Source of the DNA: Terriglobia bacterium
GTDB taxonomy: Bacteria > Acidobacteriota > Terriglobia > JAIQFV01
Length of the DNA stretch: 60,161 nucleotides
Assembly: GCA_020073085.1 (NCBI GenBank)
Contig: JAIQFV010000009.1
Coordinates: 1-60,161, forward strand
Reading direction: 5' to 3'
Part shown: positions 44,429-53,982 of the stretch, piece by piece
Position numbering within the stretch: the stretch's first letter is position 1
Layout of the letters: the number at the start of each line of letters is the position of its first letter
Position numbers and translations under genes: made by a program
Notes under the pieces: generated by a model
What the model was told of the DNA's origin: nothing
Databases searched by the model: none
What the model saw: only the letters and a program-made list of their open reading frames with translations

Positions 44429-45358
44429 GTGAAACTACTCAAGCCCTTCTTGCTCACCATCATTATCTTCTCCCTTGTACTTATCGGCTGCGGGAAAAAA
44501 GAGGCCAGAAAATCTTCCAAGGTGATCGGGGTGACATTGCTCACCCGGGCCCACCTGTTTTACAAGGATCTCGAAGAGGGATTGCTCTCAGCCGCCGCTC
44601 GAAACAACTACGAACTGATCATCACGACCGCCGAGTTTGACCTGGGAAGACAATCCGGCCAGATCGAAGATTTTGTGGCGCGCCGGGTGGATGCCATCAT
44701 CGTGAGTCCCGCCGATTCACGTGGCGTCGGCCCTGCCATCGCCAAGGCCAACCAGGCAAGAATCCCGGTCTTTACGGCCGACATCGCCTCCCAAGAGGGA
44801 GAAGTTGTCTGTCATGTTGCTTCGGACAACATCGCGGGGGGCCGACTGGCGGGAGAATATCTTGCCCGAATCCTGAAGGGAAAAGGCAACATCGCCATCA
44901 TCGATCAGCCCACCCTCACCTCAGTCCTTGACCGGGTGCAAGGATTTAAGAATGCCGTGGCGCAGTATCCCAACCTGCGGATAGTTGCAGACGTGAATGG
45001 CGAAGGGGTCCGTGACAAGGCCATGCAGGTGGCCTCCGACATCTTTCAAGCGCATCCGGACTTGATCGGCATCTTCGGAATCAACGATGACTCCGCGCTC
45101 GGGGCGCTGGATGCTGTCCAGCAGTTCAACCGATCCGGTATTTCGATCGTGGGGTACGATGCCACGCCCCCGGCGGTGGATGCCATCCTTAGAAACACCG
45201 CCCTGAAGGCGGATGTCATCCAATATCCGAGGAAAATCGGAGAAACCACCATCGAAAAGATCAAGGAATACTTTTCCGGCGTGCCTCCTCAAAAAGTTGT
45301 TCCGGTCGAGGTAGGAATCGTGGACCGGGATTCCCTTTCCAAAACCCAGACCCGATGA
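44429..45358 (+). CDS. sugar ABC transporter substrate-binding lipoprotein (RbsB-like)
   Basis: 309 residues. Lipoprotein signal MKLLKPFLLTIIIFSLVLIGC with lipobox LIGC, then a periplasmic-binding-protein type I fold: VIGVTLLTRAHLFYKDLEEGL, VDAIIVSPADSRGVGPAI, VFTADI, HVASDNIAGGRLAGEYLA, GFKNAVAQYPN and IFGINDDSALGALDA. GTG start at 44429, with AAGGAA 4 bases before it. It overlaps the ATPase gene by four bases. A hairpin (ACCCCT, six-base loop, AGGGGT) at 44380-44397 lies in the leader. Probable pentose or hexose uptake; the neighbouring GH38 gene suggests mannose-type sugars (inference). Confidence 0.93.
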   Translation: MKLLKPFLLTIIIFSLVLIGCGKKEARKSSKVIGVTLLTRAHLFYKDLEEGLLSAAARNNYELIITTAEFDLGRQSGQIEDFVARRVDAIIVSPADSRGVGPAIAKANQARIPVFTADIASQEGEVVCHVASDNIAGGRLAGEYLARILKGKGNIAIIDQPTLTSVLDRVQGFKNAVAQYPNLRIVADVNGEGVRDKAMQVASDIFQAHPDLIGIFGINDDSALGALDAVQQFNRSGISIVGYDATPPAVDAILRNTALKADVIQYPRKIGETTIEKIKEYFSGVPPQKVVPVEVGIVDRDSLSKTQTR

Positions 45359-46887
45359 GTTCATCACTCCTGCTTGAAATGGATCACATCACGAAGCAGT
45401 ATCCCGGTGTGCTGGCACTGGATGAGGTGACGTTTGATTTGTATGCGGGAGAGGTCCACTGCTTGGTGGGGGAGAACGGCGCCGGGAAAACCACATTGAT
45501 CAAGATTCTCTCAGGGGCGATTCCGAAGGACGCGGGTGAAGTTCGCGTGGATGGGAAACCGGTTCCCCTGCATTCTCCGGCAGACGCCTTGCAAGCCGGC
45601 ATTGGAATCATCTACCAGGATTTCAAGCTGGTGCCCGAACTCACTGTGGCCGAAAACATCTTCCTCGGCCGGGAGCCGTGCAAGGGACGCTCTCCCTTCA
45701 TTGATTTTGAGAGGATGCGCGAGGCTGCCCAGGCCGCGCTCCGGCAACTCGGGGAGTCCCTCGATACGGGAGCCCGCGTGAGCACTCTCAGCGTGGCCCA
45801 GCAGCAGGTGGTCGAAATTGCCAAGTCCCTGACGAGAAAGAACCGCATTCTGGCCATGGATGAGCCCTCCGCTGCGCTGACTGAGAAAGAGTTGAAGAAC
45901 CTCTTTGCCGTGATCCGCCGCCTGCAGGAAGAAGGGGTTGGTATCATTTACATCTCCCACCGGATTAATGAAATTTTCGATATTGGAACTCGCGTGACGG
46001 TCCTGCGCGATGGAAAACAGGTTCGCACCTGTAAGACCTCTGAGGTGGATCGCAGGGGTCTGGTGAGCTGGATGGTTGGCCGGGAGATGGATCAGGAATA
46101 TCCAAAGGTCAACCTGCAAAAGGGAAAAGAGATCTTAAAGATAGACAACCTGAATGCAGGCAAGCTCCGTGACATCCACCTCGCAGTCAACCAAGGCGAG
46201 ATCCTCGGACTCGCTGGATTGGTGGGGGCCGGCCGGACTGAGCTCGCGAGATTCATTTTTGGGGCCGACCCTTGGGAGAGCGGAAAGATCTTCCTCGATG
46301 GACAGGAAATTCACCCGCACTCTCCGCGTGAAGCCATCGATGCCGGGATCGGGCTGTTGACCGAAGACCGCAACCGCTATGGCCTGATCATGGAAATGAG
46401 CATTGAGAAAAACATCACGCTGTCCAATCTCAAGGCCGTCAGCCGGGGAGGGTTCATTCGGGGAGCGAAGGAGCGAGGCGCCGCGCAGCAGTTTGCCGAA
46501 GATTTGCGCATCAAGACTCCCTCGCTCAATCGCGAGGTCTCCAGCCTCAGCGGGGGCAATCGCCAGAAGGTCGTGCTCGCCCGCTGGCTCTTTACCCGTT
46601 CCCGCCTGCTCATTTTTGACGAACCCACCGCGGGGATCGACGTGGGCGTGAAGTACGAAATCTACAATCTCCTCAATCAGCTCGCACAGGAGGGGAAAGG
46701 CGTGGTCATTATTTCTTCTGACCTTCCGGAACTGCTGGGTCTATGTGACCGCATCGTGGTGTTGTGCGAAGGAAGAATCACGGGGGAGCTGTCCCGCGAG
46801 GAGGCGACTGAAGAAAAAATCATGTTGCTGGCGACGAGCGTTGCTGAGACGAGGAGCCATAAGAAGGCACAAGAAATACAAAAATAA
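45355..46887 (+). CDS. sugar ABC transporter ATP-binding protein, two-domain (RbsA/MglA-like)
   Basis: 510 residues with two ATPase halves. First: Walker A GENGAGKTT near residue 38, signature LSVAQQQ, Walker B ILAMDEPSAALTE near 163. Second: the degenerate Walker A GLVGAGRTE near 288 typical of RbsA-type proteins, signature LSGGNRQKVVLARWL near 397 and LLIFDEPTAGIDVG near 420. ATG 45355 overlaps the end of the binding-protein gene (ATGA). The matching permease gene starts 284 bases later, separated by an inverted-repeat element, so permease expression may depend on readthrough of that insert. Confidence 0.95.
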   Translation: MSSSLLLEMDHITKQYPGVLALDEVTFDLYAGEVHCLVGENGAGKTTLIKILSGAIPKDAGEVRVDGKPVPLHSPADALQAGIGIIYQDFKLVPELTVAENIFLGREPCKGRSPFIDFERMREAAQAALRQLGESLDTGARVSTLSVAQQQVVEIAKSLTRKNRILAMDEPSAALTEKELKNLFAVIRRLQEEGVGIIYISHRINEIFDIGTRVTVLRDGKQVRTCKTSEVDRRGLVSWMVGREMDQEYPKVNLQKGKEILKIDNLNAGKLRDIHLAVNQGEILGLAGLVGAGRTELARFIFGADPWESGKIFLDGQEIHPHSPREAIDAGIGLLTEDRNRYGLIMEMSIEKNITLSNLKAVSRGGFIRGAKERGAAQQFAEDLRIKTPSLNREVSSLSGGNRQKVVLARWLFTRSRLLIFDEPTAGIDVGVKYEIYNLLNQLAQEGKGVVIISSDLPELLGLCDRIVVLCEGRITGELSREEATEEKIMLLATSVAETRSHKKAQEIQK

Positions 46888-46899
46888 GAAAACTTTATG

Positions 46900-47123
46900 A
46901 GGAAGCCAGGAAGACAGGAGGGCTAAGACCTGAGGGCTGTGGCGTGTCAGAACAAATAAGGCAAGCGAAGGATCACAAGACCCGCTAGAAGAAACCGGAA
47001 GCCTGTGCTAGTGAAAGGTGGTCGGACAGGGAATTGTCCAACTCTCTGCTGCCCGACTTTCTGAGATTCTCTTGTCAATGACGAAACACGGGGGCTTTAA
47101 CTCTCCTGTCTTCCTGGCTTCCT
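46900..47123. repeat. 224-base element with perfect 21-base terminal inverted repeats
   Basis: 46900-46920 (AGGAAGCCAGGAAGACAGGA plus G) and 47103-47123 are perfect reverse complements. The 182 bases between them hold no ORF or transposase. The element sits between the ATPase and permease genes of one operon. Its ends share the consensus AGGA-CCAGGAA-ACAGGA with those of the element at 55514-55625, so both belong to one MITE-like family. Confidence 0.85.
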
Positions 47124-47171
47124 AATCGAAGCGTTTATTCCTTGCCTTTCCCACCGGCTGGCGTTGATTCC

Positions 47172-48125
47172 ATGAGTTCTCGAAAAAACATTCTTTCCAG
47201 GATTCTGAGCGAGTATGGCATCAGCCTGGCCCTGTTGATCGAGATCATTCTGTTCTCGCGCCTTTCTCCGTTCTTTCTCACGACCGAGAACATCCTCAAT
47301 GTGACGCTCCAGGTTTCCATCACGGCCATCATCGCGGCAGGAATGACCTTTGTCATCCTGACGGCTGGCATTGACCTTTCGGTCGGCGCCCTGGTGGCCT
47401 TCAGTGGCGTCGTGGCAACCAGCGTGTTGAAATGGCCGATTCCGTTGGCCTACTCCTTCCCGCTCTTCCTCGCGACGGCGGTTTTCGTTGGCGCGTTCTC
47501 CGGATGGCTGTCGGCCTTCTTCATCACGCGATTCAACGTCACCCCTTTCATCGTGACCCTCGCCCTGATGAGCATCTGGCGCGGGGCGGCTTACCTTTAC
47601 ACCGGCGGCAGACCCGTCTGGGGCTTGCCTCATGCCTTCAGCGTGCTGGGCGGCGGCAGAATCGCAGGCATTCCCTTCCCCACTCTGATCATGATTGCGG
47701 TTTATATAGCCGCGTACATTGTGTTGCAGTACACCCGGTTCGGACGACACGTCTATGCCGTCGGAGGAAACCAGGAGGCTGCCCGGCTCGCGGGGATCAA
47801 TACCAAGCGGGTCCTTAGGCAGGTCTACATGCTCTGTGGGGTGCTGTCTGCCCTGAGTGGAATTCTCCTCGCCTCGCGGATGAATTCGGGGCAGCCGAAT
47901 GCAGGGTTGATGTACGAGCTGGACGTCATTGCAGCCGTGGTTGTGGGAGGCGCCAGCCTTTTTGGCGGTCGCGGTTCCATTGTCGGGACCTTTGTCGGGG
48001 CCATGCTGATCGGTGTGTCGCGTAACGGATTAAATCTACTCAATGTCAACTCCTATATCCAACAGATCATCGTCGGATTGGTGATTTTGGTGGCCGTGAT
48101 GCTGGACCAGATGAGAAAAAAGTGA
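47172..48125 (+). CDS. sugar ABC transporter permease (RbsC-like)
   Basis: 317 residues, about eight to ten membrane segments. Family motifs: AAGMTFVILTAGIDLSVGALVAFSGV near residue 58, FNVTPFIVTLALMSIWRGAAYLYTGG near 120, RFGRHVYAVGGNQEAARLAGINTKR near 190 and DVIAAVVVGGASLFGGRGSIVGTFVGAMLIG near 255. The ATG at 47172 starts MSSRKNILSRILSEYG, the usual short cytoplasmic lead; no strong ribosome site is seen. It completes the importer with the two genes before the inverted-repeat element. Confidence 0.94.
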   Translation: MSSRKNILSRILSEYGISLALLIEIILFSRLSPFFLTTENILNVTLQVSITAIIAAGMTFVILTAGIDLSVGALVAFSGVVATSVLKWPIPLAYSFPLFLATAVFVGAFSGWLSAFFITRFNVTPFIVTLALMSIWRGAAYLYTGGRPVWGLPHAFSVLGGGRIAGIPFPTLIMIAVYIAAYIVLQYTRFGRHVYAVGGNQEAARLAGINTKRVLRQVYMLCGVLSALSGILLASRMNSGQPNAGLMYELDVIAAVVVGGASLFGGRGSIVGTFVGAMLIGVSRNGLNLLNVNSYIQQIIVGLVILVAVMLDQMRKK

Positions 48126-48199
48126 TTAGCCCAGCCACTCGGAGGGCCCCGGGGTGCAGGACAGCGCTCCCCGGTGGAGCTTTGGCGGCCGGTCGCAAG

Positions 48200-48229
48200 A
48201 GCCCCCGCCACAGAAAGCGTGGCGGGGCT
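48200..48229 (+). terminator. GC-rich hairpin after the sugar permease gene
   Basis: AGCCCCCGCCAC and GTGGCGGGGCT pair around the 5-base loop AGAAA with one unpaired base. It lies 75 bases after the permease stop, but no T-run follows, so termination is uncertain. The flanking sequence 48144-48200 is GC-rich and repeat-like. Confidence 0.35.
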
Positions 48230-48311
48230 ACCAAAGCGTACCACTTCGCGAGATGCTCTCATAAATCAATACTAACGATCATCCTCAGTAGAACTGCGAG
48301 GAACCGACATC

Positions 48312-51300
48312 ATGAAAACACCAAAAATCCTTTTGGCTCTCCTTCTCCTGTGCGCTCCGCTCGTTGCGCAGACCCGTGTCGACAAGCTCGCTCAAGCACT
48401 CGACTCGCTCACTCTGGCTTCGTTCAACGACTGGAAAATGAGTCCCGATCTCAAGACCGCCCCTGTGATTCAAGGCGATCCGGCTCGTGGCGAATTCGAC
48501 GACTCCCGATGGGAAACCCTCACCATCGGCACGTCCCTTGAAGTCGACTCCTGCTGGTTGAGGAAAAAGATCACCCTTCCCGACCGCATTCTGGGACAGC
48601 CCGTCAGCGGAAAAATCCGGTTTCTGGTCACCGTGGACGACTATGGATTCCTTTGGATTAACGGCCGGGAAAAGGGACGGTTTGATTGGGATGGCGAGTT
48701 TGTCCTGACCGAGGATGGCCATCCCGGGGACAAGTTCTTGATTGCCATCAAGGCCATCAACACGGGAGGACCGTTGCGGCTGCTTCGATCCCGGATCCAG
48801 ATGGAAGGTGAATCAGCAACGACGAAACAGCTCCGCCAGAGAATCCAGGATTTCGCCTTAAGCCTGAGGGTCGGACAAAAACTGTTGAGCTTTGATACCT
48901 ATCAGACCAATGCCACGAAGCGCGAAGATCCCGGCATCGACAAATCGAGCATGGATAAAGAGGAGAAAAGACATCTCTCCGAGTCCCTCGAGGATCTCGC
49001 AGGACTGGTCGACGTCGATGCTTTGAAAAGTGGATCAGTGGATAGATTTCTTCTGTCGATGGAGGGCGTGCGGGCGCAATTGAAACCCATTGATGCCTTT
49101 GCCAAAAGATTTAAGCTGGTCTTGACCGCCAATGCCCACATCGATGCCGCCTGGTTGTGGCGCGAGAAGGAAACGGTCGAGGTCTGCAAGAACACTTTCA
49201 ACTCGGTCCTTAAAATGATGGAGACGCGGCCGGATTTCACCTATACCCAAAGCTCCGCGGCCTACTACGACTGGATGGAGCAATTGTACCCTGATGTGTT
49301 TTCAAAAATTAAACAGCGGGTCAAAGAAGGGCGATGGGAAGTGGTCGGAGGGATGTGGGTAGAACCGGACTGCAACCTGCCCAGCGGGGAATCCTGGGCG
49401 CATCACCTGCTCTATGGCAAACAATATTTCAAGGAGCATCTGGGGGCCGAGGTGACCGTCGGATGGAATCCCGATTCTTTCGGCTACAACTGGAACATGC
49501 CCATGATGTATCGCAACGCCGGTATCGATGCGTTTATTACACAGAAGATCGGTTGGAACGAATCCAATGTTTTTCCCTACCACGTCTTCTGGTGGGAGGG
49601 GCCGGACGGCTCCCGCATTCTCTGTTACTTTCCGTTCGACTACGTCAGTGACGTGACTGATCCGTACATGTTGGTCGATTGGCTCCGCCAATTCGAAGCC
49701 AACACCGGCTTCACGCGATTCTTAATCCTTTTCGGCGTGGGAGACCACGGAGGCGGGCCGACCGAAGCAATGCTGGAACGAATCGAACACTTTAAGTCTC
49801 TCGACATTTATCCGAAGATCGAGTACAGCACGGCGAGGGAATACCTGAACTGGTTGAAAAACCAGGATCCCACAAGAATTCCAACATGGAAGGATGAACT
49901 CTACCTTGAATACCACCAGGGGACTTTCACAACCCAGGCAAAGATGAAGGAATTCAATCGCCATAACGAGAGTCTTCTGACCAGCGCGGAGAAATTTTCC
50001 TCGCTCGCATCACTGGTTGGAGGCCGTGTTCATAAGGAAGCCCTCCAAGACGCGTGGCGAAATCTAATGTTTGACCAGTTCCATGACATCCTGCCGGGAT
50101 CCGGGATCCGCGAAGTGTACCTTGACGCCGCCGAGCGACACCAGGCAGCAGAGGACATAGGAAATCATGAGTTGCGGACAGCAATCGGAACGATTGCAGG
50201 GAAAGTCAATACCTCCGCTGCAAGAGGTCACAGCGCAGTGGTTGTATTTAATCCGCTGTCGTGGGAAAGAACCGATTTGGTTGAAGCCCCGCTGCCCGAA
50301 GGGGACCATGGAGCTTACGCCCTCTTCGAGGTCAACGGCGCAGAGGTGGTTTCCCAGATCATTCAGAAGGATCGCTACCATCGCGCCTTGCTCTTTGTCG
50401 CGGAAAAGGTCCCCTCCCTGGGCTACAAAGTCTATGCCCTGCGAAAGCAGAAACCCGCCGCTCAGCCCACGGCACTCTCATTTGCCTCACCCCTCGCTCT
50501 TGAGAATGAATTTTTCCGCGTCAATGTCGATGGGGCGACGGGATGGGTCCAAAGCGCCTTCGACAAGCGCATCGGAAAAGAACTCTTGAGTGCTTCCGGG
50601 AATGAACTGCAGATCCTGGAGGACAAGCCGAAACAGTGGGATGCCTGGAATATCGGTCTTACCGGGACGGTGTATCCCTCAACCTTGCGCAAGGTCGAGG
50701 TAGTTGAAAAGGGGCCAGTTCGTTCGATCATAAGGATCCATCGGGATGTCCTAGGTCCAGGATTCAAACGGGAGTTTCCGGCCGAAGGCTTCCCGAGCTC
50801 CTTCTTCATCCAGGATGTGATCCTCTATTCCGGCCTGGATCGGATTGAATTCCGAACCCAAGTGGACTGGTGGGAGGACAGAACCATGCTGAAGGTCGCG
50901 TTTCCCTTGGCGGTCCACGACAGGATGGCCACCTACGAGATTCCCTTTGGTCAGATACGACGCTCCACAGGAATGAATGATCGATGGGAGAAGGCCCGGG
51001 TGGAGGTGCCCGCCGAGAGATGGGCAGACTTGTCTCAGGATGATTCTGGCGTGAGCCTCTTGAACCGGTCCAAGTACGGATACGACATCAAGGGGAACAC
51101 CATCCGGCTCTCCCTGCTTCGCTCGCCCAAATGGCCCGACCCCACCGCCGACCGCGGCAAACATATCATTGAATACGCCCTCTATCCTCATCTCGGCAGG
51201 GTGAACGAAGGGCGAACGGCCGCACGCGGCTATGAGTACAACAATCCTTTAATCGTCTACCTCACGGATTTACATCCCGGCGGATTGCCACCCACTCATT

Positions 51301-51557
51301 CATTTGTTCAGATCAAGCCGGATACACTGGTCCTGACCACAATCAAGCAAGCCGAAGATTCTGAGGCATGGGTACTCCAGTGGTATGACGCCAAGGGTGA
51401 AGACACCAACGCCGTCGTAACCTTGCCGCGGACTCCTAAAAAGGTGGTTCAATCCAATTTTCTGGAGGAAGATGGAGAACCAGTCCAGTTTGAAAAGAAT
51501 GTTGTGAAGTTTCGTACAAGAAAAAATGCTGTGGTGACCATTAAAGTGACCTTTTAG
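48312..51557 (+). CDS. secreted GH38 alpha-mannosidase
   Basis: 1081 residues with signal peptide MKTPKILLALLLLCAPLVAQ. N-terminal beta region about 40-160 (carbohydrate-binding-like, DDYGFLWINGREKGRF). The GH38 catalytic barrel starts near 270 with NAHIDAAWLWREKETVEV (zinc His and Asp), FTYTQSSAAYYDWMEQLYP, WEVVGGMWVEPDCNLPSGES, and the nucleophile aspartate near 388 in GWNPDSFGYNWNMP, then VGDHGGGPT near 478. The central helical region and C-terminal beta domains (FDQFHDILPGSGI; the DRIEFRTQVDWWEDRTML region) are complete. The enzyme removes alpha-mannosyl residues. It follows the sugar ABC importer by 186 bases on the same strand, giving a plausible mannoside cleavage and uptake locus. Confidence 0.95.
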   Translation: MKTPKILLALLLLCAPLVAQTRVDKLAQALDSLTLASFNDWKMSPDLKTAPVIQGDPARGEFDDSRWETLTIGTSLEVDSCWLRKKITLPDRILGQPVSGKIRFLVTVDDYGFLWINGREKGRFDWDGEFVLTEDGHPGDKFLIAIKAINTGGPLRLLRSRIQMEGESATTKQLRQRIQDFALSLRVGQKLLSFDTYQTNATKREDPGIDKSSMDKEEKRHLSESLEDLAGLVDVDALKSGSVDRFLLSMEGVRAQLKPIDAFAKRFKLVLTANAHIDAAWLWREKETVEVCKNTFNSVLKMMETRPDFTYTQSSAAYYDWMEQLYPDVFSKIKQRVKEGRWEVVGGMWVEPDCNLPSGESWAHHLLYGKQYFKEHLGAEVTVGWNPDSFGYNWNMPMMYRNAGIDAFITQKIGWNESNVFPYHVFWWEGPDGSRILCYFPFDYVSDVTDPYMLVDWLRQFEANTGFTRFLILFGVGDHGGGPTEAMLERIEHFKSLDIYPKIEYSTAREYLNWLKNQDPTRIPTWKDELYLEYHQGTFTTQAKMKEFNRHNESLLTSAEKFSSLASLVGGRVHKEALQDAWRNLMFDQFHDILPGSGIREVYLDAAERHQAAEDIGNHELRTAIGTIAGKVNTSAARGHSAVVVFNPLSWERTDLVEAPLPEGDHGAYALFEVNGAEVVSQIIQKDRYHRALLFVAEKVPSLGYKVYALRKQKPAAQPTALSFASPLALENEFFRVNVDGATGWVQSAFDKRIGKELLSASGNELQILEDKPKQWDAWNIGLTGTVYPSTLRKVEVVEKGPVRSIIRIHRDVLGPGFKREFPAEGFPSSFFIQDVILYSGLDRIEFRTQVDWWEDRTMLKVAFPLAVHDRMATYEIPFGQIRRSTGMNDRWEKARVEVPAERWADLSQDDSGVSLLNRSKYGYDIKGNTIRLSLLRSPKWPDPTADRGKHIIEYALYPHLGRVNEGRTAARGYEYNNPLIVYLTDLHPGGLPPTHSFVQIKPDTLVLTTIKQAEDSEAWVLQWYDAKGEDTNAVVTLPRTPKKVVQSNFLEEDGEPVQFEKNVVKFRTRKNAVVTIKVTF

Positions 51558-51859
51558 GTCGCTCCAGCCTCAGACATTCCCGAGTACCAGCTCCCAAGGG
51601 ATCATGCCAGGAACCCCCTTCTTCCCTCCCTGGCGACACTGCTGGAAATCTCCTGCTCCGTAAATCCGGAGAAAATCCATAAATCAATACAAATTTTTGT
51701 AGAAGAAGCTGAAAACCGGGAGGTCGGTTTCTGGTCAATTTTATACACTTTCTCCATCCGTATCAGAGAGACGCGATCCGCGAATGCGCACCCGCAATGG
51801 TTGGTGACAAAATTGCTGGCCTTTTCGAGACCACTAATTATCTCAGTCGGAGGAAACAA
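51558..51859. other. intergenic region, 302 bases
   Basis: Between the mannosidase and the small secreted protein. Nothing recognisable apart from a weak promoter-like pair (TTGCTG, 16 bases, TAATTA) ending about 20 bases before 51860. Confidence 0.3.
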
Positions 51860-52348
51860 ATGAAAAAGATCGTAGTGTTGTTGTTTGGGATTTTCCTGGC
51901 AAGTGTCATCTGGGCCGATGGTTCTGATGATAGGGACCTTTTGAATTTCGGATCAATGGTGGGGGTATCGGGGCCATTTGTGGGCCCAGTCACCCCCATC
52001 CAAGGTGTGGGAGGGGCTGGGCGTAATTGGACAGTCTCCAGAGCCAGGGGGGAACTTAAGTCGAATGGGGAAATTGAGGTCCACGTTAGAGGACTGGTGT
52101 TTGCCGACGGAACCGGGGCTGGTACCAACCCCTTGAAAACTTTCCGTGCAGTACTGAGTTGCCAGAGTATCGATGCCGCAGGCAAGCCGACTATTATTCT
52201 TTCAAGCACCGGAGATTTTCCGGCTTCCCCAGAGGGAGATGCTGAAATCGAGGGAACGGTTGAAGTGGCGAGCCCGTGCTTTGCTCCCATCGTGTTCGTG
52301 ACTACCTCCACCCCAATACCGAGGTGGCTGGCTGTCACCGGTCACTGA
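51860..52348 (+). CDS. small secreted protein of unknown function
   Basis: 162 residues with signal peptide MKKIVVLLFGIFLASVIWA. The mature part is beta-rich: FGSMVGVSGPFVGPVTPIQGVGGAGRNWTV, GELKSNGEIEVHVRGLVFADGTGAGTNP, VLSCQS, TGDFPASPEGDAEIEG, and a final IVFVTTS. Two cysteines could form a disulfide. The same pattern occurs in small acidobacterial and actinobacterial secreted proteins I know only as hypothetical. GGAGG lies 8 bases before ATG 51860. A hairpin at 52365-52387 follows. Confidence 0.82.
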   Translation: MKKIVVLLFGIFLASVIWADGSDDRDLLNFGSMVGVSGPFVGPVTPIQGVGGAGRNWTVSRARGELKSNGEIEVHVRGLVFADGTGAGTNPLKTFRAVLSCQSIDAAGKPTIILSSTGDFPASPEGDAEIEGTVEVASPCFAPIVFVTTSTPIPRWLAVTGH

Positions 52349-52725
52349 AGAGGAAACATGGAATGAGGAGGAAGTCTGCCCCTCCTCCTCCAAAAGAAAG
52401 CATGCAAGTTTCACCCATTCAGTAATTAGCAACCCAACCAAGCTTCGCAATATCGTGGAATATTTCCCGTCCTAACGATCGATCTCGTGAGGTGGAGAGC
52501 TTATGCCCCAGGGAGCAGCAAAGACCCAAAAGAAATCTCTTTACCGCGTGCACCCTGGAGTCTTGATGGTGCAAAAAGGGATTGCAGAACTGCCTCAAAG
52601 AACCGGCAAGTCACTGGACGAGTGGATTTCGGATTGCGGACTTCGAATCGGGGGAGGCCCTTCTTGAATTCGTGCGCAACACGGCGGCAAGACTTTCAAG
52701 GAAGGATCGAGGATACAACCAATCC
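52349..52725. other. intergenic region with hairpin and shared repeat words
   Basis: 52365-52387 can pair (GAGGAGG, 9-base loop, CCTCCTC) and may end transcription of the secreted-protein gene, although A residues rather than T follow. 52620-52650 holds GGATTTCGGATTGCGGA, the words of the inverted repeat at 22930-23112. No gene. Confidence 0.4.
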
Positions 52726-53982
52726 ATGAAAGAGAAAGCTGAAGCAGTCACATTTCGTCAGGTCCTGAAGAACAAGCAGTTCTTCGTGCTCTGGATGGCC
52801 CAGTACATCAGCAATTTCGGGGACTGGCTGGCTGTGCTGGCGTTGTTCAGTCTGGTAGCTTTTCGATTGCATGGGTCGCCCTATCAAGTGGGGGGTATCT
52901 TCCTTGCCTACGGTATTCCCTGGGCCCTTCTGGGGCCAGTTGCGGGGGTTTTTGTCGATCGCTGGAACCTCAAGTGGACAATGATCTCGAGTGACCTGAT
53001 TCGCGCAGTTCTGGCGTTGATGCTCGTGTTTGCCCACGACTTGTCGCTGCTCTATCTTCTCTTTTTTGGTTTGAGCGCGGTATCTTGTTTTTTCATGCCC
53101 GCCCAAACCTCCGCAATTCCGGTGCTGGTCAGCAAGGATGAATTGCTGGTGGCCAATGCCGCAAATACGCAATCCATTCACTTCAACAAGATCATCAGCC
53201 CGGCGGTGGCAGGATTCTTGGTGGCATGGGCGGGAGAGAAGGTTTGTTTCTACCTCGATGCCCTGTCGTTCGTGATTTCGGCGGCGCTTCTTTCAAGGCT
53301 TCTTCTGACACGAGTCCCGAAGGATTCCGTCCGAGGGGTCCGAGCCCTGCTTGGAGAAATGCGGGAAGGTTTCCGTTTCATTTGGAACCAACCCTCCGTC
53401 CGGTTCGTGACTGGGGCGATGGCTGTGACGCTCCTGGCGGCGGGGGCGTTCGATGCCTTGATCGCCGTTTATGTGCGCGACATCCTGCATTCAGAGTCCC
53501 AGGTGTTCGGTGCCCTGGTCGCGCTGGTCGGGCTTGGGACGATCGTCGGCGCCCTACTCATCGGCAGGTTTGCGCAGAAGTGGTCCCGGGCGATGATGGT
53601 TTCGTTCGGCATCATGGGATGTGGCGTAGGCATTTTCCTGCTCGCCGTGTCGGCTACTGCGCCGGTCGCCCTGGTCTCGAGCCTCGCACTGGGGTTTGCA
53701 GTCAGCGCTGTGATGATCCCATCGCAGACCCTGGTACAGGAAGAAACCCCCCAGGCGATGCTGGGCCGAGTGAGCAGTACCGGCATTTCGTTGATGACCG
53801 TTTTCCAGATCGTCGGGGTCTCTATCTCAGGAAAGGTCGCGAACTGGACCGGGGTGCGCGCCCTTTACGACCTCATCGCCGTGTTCCTGGTCGTGATGGG
53901 AGCGGCAGGCTACCTGCATCTACGCACTCGCGGCGTGACTGATCCAAAGGCGTCCACTCCGGAAGGACTGGTCTCTGAATGA
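52726..53982 (+). CDS. MFS transporter (EntS/MFS_3-type exporter)
   Basis: 418 residues, twelve membrane segments. FVLWMAQYISNFGDWLAVLALFSLVAFRLHG at the start, the motif-A-like loop GVFVDRWNLKWTMISSDLIRAVLA near 85, FMPAQTSAIPVLVSKDELLVANAANTQS near 120, and the second half from FRFIWNQPSVRFVTGAMAVTLL near 215 to LMTVFQIVGVSISGKVANW near 360. This is the enterobactin-exporter-like group, which exports small molecules or drugs. The ATG at 52726 is chosen because the frame before it crosses the repeat at 52620-52650. Confidence 0.92.
   Translation: MKEKAEAVTFRQVLKNKQFFVLWMAQYISNFGDWLAVLALFSLVAFRLHGSPYQVGGIFLAYGIPWALLGPVAGVFVDRWNLKWTMISSDLIRAVLALMLVFAHDLSLLYLLFFGLSAVSCFFMPAQTSAIPVLVSKDELLVANAANTQSIHFNKIISPAVAGFLVAWAGEKVCFYLDALSFVISAALLSRLLLTRVPKDSVRGVRALLGEMREGFRFIWNQPSVRFVTGAMAVTLLAAGAFDALIAVYVRDILHSESQVFGALVALVGLGTIVGALLIGRFAQKWSRAMMVSFGIMGCGVGIFLLAVSATAPVALVSSLALGFAVSAVMIPSQTLVQEETPQAMLGRVSSTGISLMTVFQIVGVSISGKVANWTGVRALYDLIAVFLVVMGAAGYLHLRTRGVTDPKASTPEGLVSE

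Noticed and set aside
53226-53942. Plus-strand open frame of 238 codons inside the MFS transporter gene
   Set aside because: Arginine- and glycine-rich shifted-frame product of a GC-rich membrane gene; no membrane segments or motifs of its own.
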